This document shows, piece by piece, positions 1-6,758 of a DNA stretch of 64,000 nt. Location: positions 26,791 to 90,790 of the forward strand of contig JASFYX010000007.1 in NCBI GenBank assembly GCA_045046885.1, read 5' to 3'. Origin of the DNA: CG1-02-35-72 sp045046885. Its GTDB lineage: Bacteria > Bacteroidota > Bacteroidia > Flavobacteriales > Flavobacteriaceae. The position numbers and the translations under genes were made by a program. How positions within the stretch are numbered: the stretch's first letter is position 1; every line of letters starts with the position of its first letter. The notes beneath the pieces are model-generated. The model worked only from the letters and a program-made list of their open reading frames with translations. It was not told the DNA's origin and ran no database searches.

Positions 1-638
1 ATTTCACCAGGGTCTAATCTACCATTACCATTTGCATCTTCTACGCCATCTAAAATACCATCACCATCTGTATCTGGGTTGTTAGGATCTGTTTCGCGCA
101 CATCCCATTTACCGTTATGATTCATATCTTCTACTGTATCTTTAATACCATCATTATCTGAATCGTCTGAAGTAGCTTTCATTTCACCTGGATCGTGAAT
201 ACCATTATGATTAGCATCTTCTAATCCATCTGGAATACCATCTTTATCTGTATCGGCTAAAACAGGGCTGGTTTCATTAGCTTCAAAAATACCATTTCTG
301 TTAAAATCTTCAATACCATCAGGAATACCATCTTTATCTGTATCGGCAAGAAGAGGGTTTGATTCTAAACTGTCTATTTTTCCGTTTCTATTAAAATCTT
401 CTATACCATCAAGTATACCATCACCATCGGTATCTGGATTGTTAATATCTGTTCCTAAAAGGGTTTCTAATTCATTTATAAGACCATCACCGTCTGTATC
501 TTGAACTTTAGGCTGCAATTCTACAGTTACTAATGTTTCATCTTTAATTAATGAATCTGGAGTACAAGAAAAAAACAAAGTGCTGATAAGTAAAGTTTGT
601 AACGACAAGTTTACTACTTTTTTTAATGTTGCTTTCAT
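1..638 (-). CDS. TSP3-repeat lipoprotein, N-terminal part (runs off the window)
   Basis: The gene reads leftwards from ATG at 638-636 and is still open at base 1, so about 212 residues are visible and the C-terminus is missing. The N-terminus MKATLKKVVNLSLQTLLIST is followed by a lipobox ending LFFSC, so the product should be an acylated, exported lipoprotein. After about residue 45 come five or more Asp-rich repeats such as DTDGDGILDGIEDFNRNG and DTDKDGIPDGLEDANHNG. These are thrombospondin type 3-like calcium-binding repeats, each followed by an EF-hand-like N-x-N-G loop. Family knowledge suggests a calcium-stabilised, extended surface stalk; any C-terminal domain is unseen. It shares the repeat type, not the architecture, with the giant protein at 40062-57509. 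Confidence 0.85.
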   Translation of the reverse strand, partial: MKATLKKVVNLSLQTLLISTLFFSCTPDSLIKDETLVTVELQPKVQDTDGDGLINELETLLGTDINNPDTDGDGILDGIEDFNRNGKIDSLESNPLLADTDKDGIPDGIEDFNRNGIFEANETSPVLADTDKDGIPDGLEDANHNGIHDPGEMKATSDDSDNDGIKDTVEDMNHNGKWDVRETDPNNPDTDGDGILDGVEDANGNGRLDPGE

Positions 639-768
639 GATTATGGTTTTTATATTATGGTGTAAATGTATAACAGCATTAATTTCAGTACTATAGTATA
701 AATAGGGAAATTTTAAATTACTGTATTTTACGTACTCTAAATTATGAACGCTAGAGAAATAAGAAATT

Positions 769-1551
769 TTACTTTTTGAGTAACTGAAGTAAAACAGAAA
801 ATATTATATAAAGCATTATAGATAAGGGAATTGCTATAAATTTTAAGAAAATAAATGCAAGTATTACAATTATTAAATATACTATATGAATGCTGTATTT
901 TTTAAAAGTGAAGTCTTTTATTTTAAAGGAAAATAATTTCAATTCGGCATTCATCAAATAACTTAAAAATAAAGTAATACCAATAAGTACATACTTATTT
1001 AAAATCAATTCTTTAATAAATACAGCGTCACTATAAATTAAAATTAAAGGTAACGACATAACAAATAATGACATAGCGGGCGTTGGTAAGCCAATAAATG
1101 AACTTGTTTGGCGTGTGTCTATATTAAAATTAGCCAATCTATAAGCGGCAGCAAGGGCTAATAATAAACCTAAAAAAGGTAAAGGATGCACACTTATTCC
1201 TTTTAGACTTAAAGAAGCTGTTTCGTTAAAAGTTGACCATTCGCCTACTTCACAACTCAAACCTTTTAACCAATTATTATGCAATGACTTTTCTAAAAGC
1301 TGAAACATAACTACAGCCGGCGCAATACCCGATGTGACAACATCGGCCAGTGAGTCTAGTTGTTTTCCTAATTCGCCTTGCACCTTTAATAAGCGCGCTA
1401 CAAATCCGTCAAAGAAATCGAAAACAATGCCCAGTATTACAAAATAAGCCGCCAATTCAAGTTGGTTTATTACTGCCAACATTGTCGCTATAATACCACA
1501 TAACAAATTCAGTAACGTAAGGCTGTTGGGAATATGCTTCTTTAAACGCAT
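769..1551 (-). CDS. pssA: CDP-diacylglycerol--serine O-phosphatidyltransferase
   Basis: Integral membrane enzyme that makes phosphatidylserine from CDP-diacylglycerol and L-serine, the first step towards phosphatidylethanolamine. The 260-residue protein carries the complete CDP-alcohol phosphatidyltransferase signature D-x2-D-G-x2-A-R-x8-G-x3-D-x3-D, beginning at DFFDGFVAR and ending at QLDSLAD (about residues 45-70). Six or more hydrophobic segments follow, as expected for the family. Length is typical of the bacterial type II enzyme. It stands alone on the minus strand; the terminator at 1602-1632 separates it from the DUF3570 operon upstream. Function is assigned from family signature only; a related CDP-alcohol transferase is possible but less likely. 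Confidence 0.9.
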   Translation of the reverse strand: MRLKKHIPNSLTLLNLLCGIIATMLAVINQLELAAYFVILGIVFDFFDGFVARLLKVQGELGKQLDSLADVVTSGIAPAVVMFQLLEKSLHNNWLKGLSCEVGEWSTFNETASLSLKGISVHPLPFLGLLLALAAAYRLANFNIDTRQTSSFIGLPTPAMSLFVMSLPLILIYSDAVFIKELILNKYVLIGITLFLSYLMNAELKLFSFKIKDFTFKKYSIHIVYLIIVILAFIFLKFIAIPLSIMLYIIFSVLLQLLKK

Positions 1552-1601
1552 TTAAAAACTTTTAAAATTTTTGTAAAGCTAGTTTAATTAACAGATACCA
1601 C

Positions 1602-1632
1602 AAAAAAAGGCAAGGATTAAATCCTTGCCTTT
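1602..1632 (-). terminator. Rho-independent terminator of the thioredoxin-ApbE-DUF4266-DUF3570 operon
   Basis: A perfect 12-bp stem (1606-1617 with 1621-1632, 3-nt loop) of core GGCAAGGAT/ATCCTTGCC is followed on the minus strand by a run of seven T. It lies about 45 bases after the DUF3570 stop codon. Confidence 0.8.
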
Positions 1633-1675
1633 CAACTAACCAAAAAACCTAAACTCTAATAGTTTGTGGGTGATG

Positions 1676-3031
1676 CTAAAATGTAAACTTAGCACTTAGT
1701 GATAAGATATTAGCAGCTAAACCATCAGATCTAGAATAGTAATTGTAACGCAAATCAAAACTTTTGAAGCGTATTTTTTGTCCGTCATTAGAAGTATCTA
1801 ACTTAAAAATACCCAAAGGTGGCGCTATTGTCAAACCCAATCCGTATTGCGAACTGTTAAAGGTTGATAAATCGTAATCTGAAGTATAGAATGTCTCAGT
1901 TGATAAATGTGCTCTATAAGGAGCGAAATATCTTGCCTGTTGTTGTGAGTGATATCTATACATTGGAAAAATTGTAAAACTTTCTGACAATTTTATAGGT
2001 ACTTGCACATCGTAAGTATCTGCAGACACCCCCCAATCGTCTGTATAATGACGGTAGAAGGTTCTTAAAACTACATAATCGTTTACATAATAATTGAGTC
2101 GGGCTCCAAAAGGATGTTTTGTACGCGTATTGGGTAGTCGTTCAATATCATGAGCCAAATTAAAATTGTTCACCGCTACAATAGGTTTATCTTTAAAATA
2201 AACACGTTGATAGTTTGTTGACAACAAACCGTCTTGTTTAATTATATCAGCAATTAAAGAAATTTGCAAGCGTTTTGTTAAAATCTGGCTAAAAGATAGC
2301 GAAGCAGAAATTGTATTTCTATGCGTGATATCTAATAATTTAAATCCTACAGATGGGGCTAAGCCTTCTGAGGCTCTAAATTCACCCGGATAAATAAGGT
2401 TTATATTGTCGAAATAAGCTTTTGAGCTTAAATTAAATTCGGTATTTTCATGATTAAACGATTTGCGTAACTGAGCACCAAATCCAACTGAATTATAGCC
2501 CTTTTCTGAAGAAAATGTACCGTCAACACCCCAAGTAAAACTTCTGTTATCTGAAGTGTGATTATAGCCTATAACACCATGTGCTCTTGTGTGAAGAGGT
2601 TGGTCATCTCCACCACCACCGCCAGAGGCACTTGTGGCAATTATTTGAGATGATTTTCCTGATGTATCTCCAACTTTATCGTCATCGCCACCCGAACTAG
2701 TTGTGCTAACACCAAAAGGGTTTATCTGGTCTGTTGAAGCCGACGTGGTAATATCAACACCAAAATCTATGCTTAAAACGTCATCGTCATTTAAAGGGAT
2801 ACTTATTAAAATAGCGGGTGTATTATCGGTTAAATTTTCATCACCTGTACCACCTGTAACAGCGGCATGGTTGCCATTTTGAAGGTAATTACTGTACAAA
2901 AAGTTGACTTCGACATTGTCTAATACTTTCTTTTTGTAACTTGTTTTGGCTGTTTTTGTACTGTCTTTCTTAGTTTGAGAAAAGGCATTTACTGCAATTA
3001 GTAAAACTATTGTTATTAATATCTTTTTCAT
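1676..3031 (-). CDS. DUF3570 outer-membrane beta-barrel protein
   Basis: A 451-residue protein with a clear Sec signal peptide (MKKILITIVLLIAVNAFSQ) and a C-terminus ending FTF, as in outer-membrane beta-barrels. The remainder has alternating aromatic/hydrophobic strands, for example FYRHYTDDWG and YRYHSQQQARYFAPYRAHLS. Residues about 110-145 form a low-complexity loop rich in Ser, Gly and Asp, probably periplasmic or surface-exposed. It is the last gene of a four-gene operon with thioredoxin, ApbE and DUF4266 genes, a set I know to recur in Bacteroidota and Proteobacteria. The exact function is not established to my knowledge; association with ApbE suggests a role in extracytoplasmic redox or flavinylation biology (inference). 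Confidence 0.85.
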   Translation of the reverse strand: MKKILITIVLLIAVNAFSQTKKDSTKTAKTSYKKKVLDNVEVNFLYSNYLQNGNHAAVTGGTGDENLTDNTPAILISIPLNDDDVLSIDFGVDITTSASTDQINPFGVSTTSSGGDDDKVGDTSGKSSQIIATSASGGGGGDDQPLHTRAHGVIGYNHTSDNRSFTWGVDGTFSSEKGYNSVGFGAQLRKSFNHENTEFNLSSKAYFDNINLIYPGEFRASEGLAPSVGFKLLDITHRNTISASLSFSQILTKRLQISLIADIIKQDGLLSTNYQRVYFKDKPIVAVNNFNLAHDIERLPNTRTKHPFGARLNYYVNDYVVLRTFYRHYTDDWGVSADTYDVQVPIKLSESFTIFPMYRYHSQQQARYFAPYRAHLSTETFYTSDYDLSTFNSSQYGLGLTIAPPLGIFKLDTSNDGQKIRFKSFDLRYNYYSRSDGLAANILSLSAKFTF

Positions 3032-3052
3032 TTAATTTATCTCTTTATTAAA

Positions 3053-3274
3053 TTAATTACAACCACAACCGCCTCCTGTTTTACCGCCGTTAGCTCCAGA
3101 CGCTCCTTCGCGATAGGTGTGAAATTGCAATTCGAATCTGGCCGAAAGTTTTGGTGCTAAAGCCATTTCTTTATCGCTTAATTTAGACTTTTGATAGGCT
3201 TTTACACCACCACAACTCGTTAATAAAAAGCCCGTTATAAACACGGCCACACTTGTTTTGATTATTTTTTTCAT
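3053..3274 (-). CDS. DUF4266 small lipoprotein with CGC tail
   Basis: A 73-residue lipoprotein: the signal sequence ends in the lipobox LLTSC and the mature part is about 53 residues. It contains LSDKEMALAPKLSARFELQF, then HTYREGASGANGG and the extreme C-terminus KTGGGCGCN. The Gly-rich tail with Cys-Gly-Cys is typical of DUF4266. It lies 21 bases before DUF3570 and 4 bases after ApbE, so all three should be co-translated. The tail includes SGAN, which resembles but does not match the S/T-G-A-S/T flavinylation motif of ApbE targets. The two closely spaced cysteines could instead bind a metal or be oxidised by the operon's thioredoxin (inference). Confidence 0.85.
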   Translation of the reverse strand: MKKIIKTSVAVFITGFLLTSCGGVKAYQKSKLSDKEMALAPKLSARFELQFHTYREGASGANGGKTGGGCGCN

Positions 3275-3278
3275 TCTT

Positions 3279-4265
3279 TTAAATATTTTTAATTTTTAAT
3301 TTCTTTGAATAATGAATTTTTAAATTTTCATCAACTATAACACATTCAACACCGTTTAACTGATTTATAAAATACAGACCCGACTCTACGCCCATCACAA
3401 AAATTGACGTGGCTAAAGCATCGCTTAATTCGGCGCTTTTACTAAAAACCGTCGCACTAAAAATACCGTGAGCCGGATAACCCGTTCTTGGATCAATAAT
3501 ATGTGTATAGGTAGTACCGTTAAATTTTACATATTTCTCGTAGTTGCCCGAAGTTACAACTGCCTCATCAGATAAATTAAACCAGGCAAAGACCTTCTTT
3601 TTATTTACTGGATTTGTTATACCCACTTTCCAAGGTTTACCATCTGGTTGATTGCCCCAAGTATTCATATCACCCGAAGCATTTATAACACCGGCTTTTA
3701 CACCCATACTTAGCAATAGTGCTTTGGCGCGATCGGCGGCATAGCCTTTTCCAATAGCACCAAAGCCTATTTTCATGCCTTTGAGTTTTAAAAAAACTGT
3801 TTGCTTTTCTTTATTGAGTATTATGTTTTTATAACCGACTTTTGAAACCGATTCTTTTATGGCTTGCGCCGATGGCATTACTGTCATACTACCGTCGAAT
3901 TTCCAAATCTTATCCATTGAAGCATAACTTATGTCGAATGCCCCGTTTGTGAGTTTAGAAATTTGAATGGCCCGACCTATTAAATTAAACAACTCGGCAC
4001 TGACTTTAATGGGTTTAATACCAGCATTTCTATTAATTGACGCTGTTTCTGATATGTCTGACCACGAAGAAATGATGTTTTCTATTCGTTTAATTTCGGC
4101 TACAGCAACATCAATATATTTTTTACCTTGTTTTGGAGTATTGGCAGTGACAATAATTGTCATACCGCTTCCCATAAGTTTAACATCTCTTTGATATTTG
4201 TTTTCTTGCGAGCTTACTTGCTGAATTACAATAATACTCATCAAGAAAAATAAAATACTTTTCAT
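3279..4265 (-). CDS. apbE: FAD:protein FMN transferase (ApbE family), exported
   Basis: Mg-dependent transferase that attaches FMN from FAD to a Thr or Ser of an extracytoplasmic partner. The 328-residue protein starts with a Sec signal peptide (MKSILFFLMSIIVIQQVSS). Family motifs in order are GAIGKGYAADRAKALL, GVINASGDMNTWG, SGNYEKYV, THIIDPRTGYPA and DALATSIFVMG. The conserved Asp/His cluster around HIIDPRTG and the C-terminal DALAT metal/FAD-binding segment are intact, so it should be active. It is embedded between the thioredoxin gene and the DUF4266 gene, with only 4 bases to DUF4266, so the natural substrate is likely one of its operon neighbours. Confidence 0.92.
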   Translation of the reverse strand: MKSILFFLMSIIVIQQVSSQENKYQRDVKLMGSGMTIIVTANTPKQGKKYIDVAVAEIKRIENIISSWSDISETASINRNAGIKPIKVSAELFNLIGRAIQISKLTNGAFDISYASMDKIWKFDGSMTVMPSAQAIKESVSKVGYKNIILNKEKQTVFLKLKGMKIGFGAIGKGYAADRAKALLLSMGVKAGVINASGDMNTWGNQPDGKPWKVGITNPVNKKKVFAWFNLSDEAVVTSGNYEKYVKFNGTTYTHIIDPRTGYPAHGIFSATVFSKSAELSDALATSIFVMGVESGLYFINQLNGVECVIVDENLKIHYSKKLKIKNI

Positions 4266-4295
4266 AAAATTTTGTTTTGGTTAGTTTACAATCTT

Positions 4296-4745
4296 TTATT
4301 TTGAGCCAATCAAGTTATCTATATAAGAGGCATAACCCGATGGACTCATTTTTTTATAACCTGTTTCGGCAATTACTTTTAAATTACTGTCTAGCATTAC
4401 TACCAATGGGAAAATACCTTTAGGGTTGTATTTTTCAAATAATTTGGCATTGTATGCTTGCTGCACTTTAGATATTTGTTTCTTATTTTTAGTTCTGGAA
4501 GGAAAATCGGCTTTTAAAAGCACTATTTTTTTAGCGGCATAATTTTCGAATCCTGGCTGGCTTAATATTTCTTTATCTAAACGCATACAAGGCACACACC
4601 AATCTGATCCTGAAAAGACAATCATAATATCTTTTTGTTCTTGAGAAGCCAATAACTTAGCCTCATTTAAATTTTTAACACTCTCTACTTGTGCAGAACT
4701 TGTTATACCTATTAATAATACTAATGCTAAAAATAATTTTTTCAT
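4296..4745 (-). CDS. Exported thioredoxin-fold protein (WCVPC)
   Basis: A 149-residue protein with signal peptide (MKKLFLALVLLIGITSSAQ) and a thioredoxin fold. The redox motif SDWCVPCMRLD lies at about residues 48-58, and GIFPLVVMLD supplies the cis-Pro region. It is the first gene of the operon with ApbE, DUF4266 and DUF3570 and should act as a periplasmic thiol-disulfide reductase or oxidase. The DUF4266 lipoprotein with its Cys-Gly-Cys tail is a possible substrate (inference). The ATG at 4745 follows an AT-rich leader. Nearest relatives are DUF255/thioredoxin-7-like proteins. Confidence 0.88.
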   Translation of the reverse strand: MKKLFLALVLLIGITSSAQVESVKNLNEAKLLASQEQKDIMIVFSGSDWCVPCMRLDKEILSQPGFENYAAKKIVLLKADFPSRTKNKKQISKVQQAYNAKLFEKYNPKGIFPLVVMLDSNLKVIAETGYKKMSPSGYASYIDNLIGSK

Positions 4746-4814
4746 AATTTGTTTATTGTTTACGTTTATAAAACAGTTGTTTTTTTAAATACCCTACTCT
4801 TTTTAAGAATTAAT

Positions 4815-4845
4815 AAAAAAAGGGAAACCTTAAGCTCCCCTTTTT
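4815..4845 (-). terminator. Rho-independent terminator after the small lipoprotein gene
   Basis: Minus-strand reading gives A5-GGGG, a short AT-rich loop, then CCC followed by T7. It sits 30 bases after the stop of the 67-residue lipoprotein gene and before the thioredoxin gene, so the two are probably separate transcripts. Confidence 0.65.
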
Positions 4846-4874
4846 CATAACATAATTCAAATAATCCATAAATC

Positions 4875-5078
4875 TTAATTCCCTATATTGTTGTTTTGAT
4901 TTGTATTATAATCAATATCATTGCTATTATTGCCATCAATCGAAATGTTTTGATCGTTTTTATCATTACCCTTTGTCGGATCTACTATACCGTCACTTCC
5001 TTTACTGCAAGACACTATTGAAATAGTTAACATAACTACTGCTAATACGGCTAATGATTTGTTGATTACTAATTTCAT
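4875..5078 (-). CDS. Small Asn/Asp-rich lipoprotein, unknown function
   Basis: A 67-residue predicted lipoprotein: the signal sequence runs to the lipobox ISIVSC at about residues 20-25, and the mature peptide of about 43 residues is almost entirely Asn, Asp, Ile and Gly (for example DQNISIDGNNSNDIDY). No enzymatic motif is visible and the tail is probably disordered. It is divergent from the ECF sigma gene at 5284 and has its own terminator. The mature N-terminus SKGSDGIVDPTKG is vaguely like the start of other flavobacterial surface lipoproteins. It could be a real small protein; the lipobox is the main support. Confidence 0.6.
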   Translation of the reverse strand: MKLVINKSLAVLAVVMLTISIVSCSKGSDGIVDPTKGNDKNDQNISIDGNNSNDIDYNTNQNNNIGN

Positions 5079-5227
5079 AATTCTATTTTATTTAAATCTT
5101 TAATTTCTAAGACGCACTCATATTTTAAACATCATTTCAATACTTTTACCCTACCTTTTTTTTAAAATAATTTATAATATTTTGTATTTCAGCTATTTAT
5201 GTAAAGTGTATTAATAAATAAATATTG

Positions 5228-5257
5228 ATTGTCGTAAAACTTAATTTCTTATTTTTG
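5228..5257 (+). promoter_or_regulatory. Candidate Bacteroidota-type promoter for the ECF sigma gene
   Basis: The -7 box TATTTTTG (5250-5257) matches TAnnTTTG, with a partial -33 box ATTG at 5228-5231 and an 18-base spacer. Transcription would start about 23 bases before the ATG at 5284. Confidence 0.4.
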
Positions 5258-5283
5258 AATTTTAATTAACCACTTAACAACAG

Positions 5284-5790
5284 ATGCCTAAAAACTCGGT
5301 CTGCCAATCAGAAGTTTTTGAAAATATATTCAACAAACAGTCTAAAGCGCTTCACAATTATTTATTCTATAAGTTTGGAAATAAAGCTATGGCCGAAGAT
5401 ATTGTACAAGATGCTTTTATTAAACTGTGGCAAAAATGTGCCGATGTTATTTTAGAAAAAGCCAAATCCTTTTTATTTACCATAGCTACAAATATGGCAT
5501 TGAATGTTAAGACTCATGAAAAGGTGGTTTTAAAATATCAGCAATCTGTTCAAAACAATACTGAGTATGAAAGCCCAGAATATATTTTACGCCAAAAAGA
5601 GTATATGGAAGAACTCCAAAAAACTTTAGCCGCCCTACCCGACGGTCAACGTGAAGTGTTCTTATTAAATAGGATAGAAAAAAAGACTTATAAAGAAATT
5701 GCCGAAATGTTAGGACTCTCTGTTAAAGCTATAGAAAAGCGCATGCACAAAGCCTTAATTTATGTAAAAGAAAGAATTGGTGATATATAG
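5284..5790 (+). CDS. ECF RNA polymerase sigma-70 factor (FecI-like)
   Basis: A 168-residue extracytoplasmic-function sigma factor. Region 2 (about residues 12-80) contains NYLFYKFGNKAMAEDIVQDA and FIKLWQ, which bind core polymerase and the -10 element. Region 4 (about 110-160) has LPDGQREVFLLNRIEKKTYK and the helix-turn-helix EIAEMLGLSVKAIEKRMHKA. The gene is followed after 59 bases by a FecR-type anti-sigma gene and then a TonB-dependent receptor. The sigma factor is therefore expected to be held by FecR and released when the receptor senses its ligand. It probably autoregulates this three-gene locus. No other target is visible. Confidence 0.92.
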   Translation: MPKNSVCQSEVFENIFNKQSKALHNYLFYKFGNKAMAEDIVQDAFIKLWQKCADVILEKAKSFLFTIATNMALNVKTHEKVVLKYQQSVQNNTEYESPEYILRQKEYMEELQKTLAALPDGQREVFLLNRIEKKTYKEIAEMLGLSVKAIEKRMHKALIYVKERIGDI

Positions 5791-5849
5791 GTAGGGTAAA
5801 CAACGCCCCAAATGTTTTAATAATGTAGAAAACCTTGAAGAACTTAAAA

Positions 5850-6758
5850 ATGAAGCTTAAAAATATAGATGACAATTATTTAGCTAAGTGGCTTAACGCT
5901 GATTTAAGCGATGCTGACCTCCTTAATATTGTTGGAGAATCTGATTTTGAAGCCTATCAAAAAATAAAAGACAAGCTCAATTTATTTGAATCACCTTCAT
6001 TTGATTCAGAAAAAGTTTTGGCTTCTATAAAATCAAAAATTAATAAGCCTAAAGCTAAATTAATAACCTTGATACCCAATTGGATTTATAGCGCAGCTGC
6101 TTCTATAACTCTTTTATTGGCAGCCTATCTTTTCTTTTTTTCAGAAACGTCATTTACAACCGGTTATGGTGAACAAACGGCTTACAATCTTGTAGATGGT
6201 ACTTTTGTAAAACTCAATTCTAAATCGACTTTAAGTTACAACAAGAGAACTTGGGATAAAAATAGAGTTGTTAAATTAAATGGTGAAGCCTATTTTGAAG
6301 TTACTCACGGTATTCCTTTTACTGTTATCACCAAATCGGGTAATGTAAAAGTTTTGGGTACTCATTTTAATGTTAAAACAGGTTCTAATTACTTAAAAGT
6401 AATTTGCTTTGAGGGAAAAGTAGCTGTTATAGTTAACAACAAAGAAACTATTTTAACAAAAGGCACTTCTCTACAAATATCGAATAATGAGGGTGTTAAA
6501 GAAGAAGCTATTACAACAAATCCTAGTTGGATGGCCGGTATAAATACTTACAAAGACACACCTCTAAATGTCATCATAAACGATTTAGAATCACAATTCC
6601 ACATCGCCATAGACACAAAAAATATTGAATTAAATAAAAGATTGACGGCTAGTTTTGCATATAATAATGTAAATTTGGCTCTAAAATCTATATTTATTCC
6701 CTTAAATTTAGATTTCACACTTATTAAAAACAAAGTGAGACTGTCTAAAAAACAATGA
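5850..6758 (+). CDS. FecR-family anti-sigma factor
   Basis: Inner-membrane anti-sigma regulator of about 302 residues. The N-terminal cytoplasmic part binds the sigma factor. One membrane segment (WIYSAAASITLLLAAYLFFF) lies at about residues 80-100. The periplasmic part contains the FecR core (YGEQTAYNLVDGTFVKLNS, then WDKNRVVKLNGEAYFEV and GTHFNVKT) and a C-terminal STN-like domain (DTPLNVIINDLESQFHIAID). I prefer the ATG at 5850; a TTG at 5835 would add five residues. The stop overlaps the start of the receptor gene by 4 bases (ATGA), so the two are translationally coupled. Confidence 0.9.
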   Translation: MKLKNIDDNYLAKWLNADLSDADLLNIVGESDFEAYQKIKDKLNLFESPSFDSEKVLASIKSKINKPKAKLITLIPNWIYSAAASITLLLAAYLFFFSETSFTTGYGEQTAYNLVDGTFVKLNSKSTLSYNKRTWDKNRVVKLNGEAYFEVTHGIPFTVITKSGNVKVLGTHFNVKTGSNYLKVICFEGKVAVIVNNKETILTKGTSLQISNNEGVKEEAITTNPSWMAGINTYKDTPLNVIINDLESQFHIAIDTKNIELNKRLTASFAYNNVNLALKSIFIPLNLDFTLIKNKVRLSKKQ

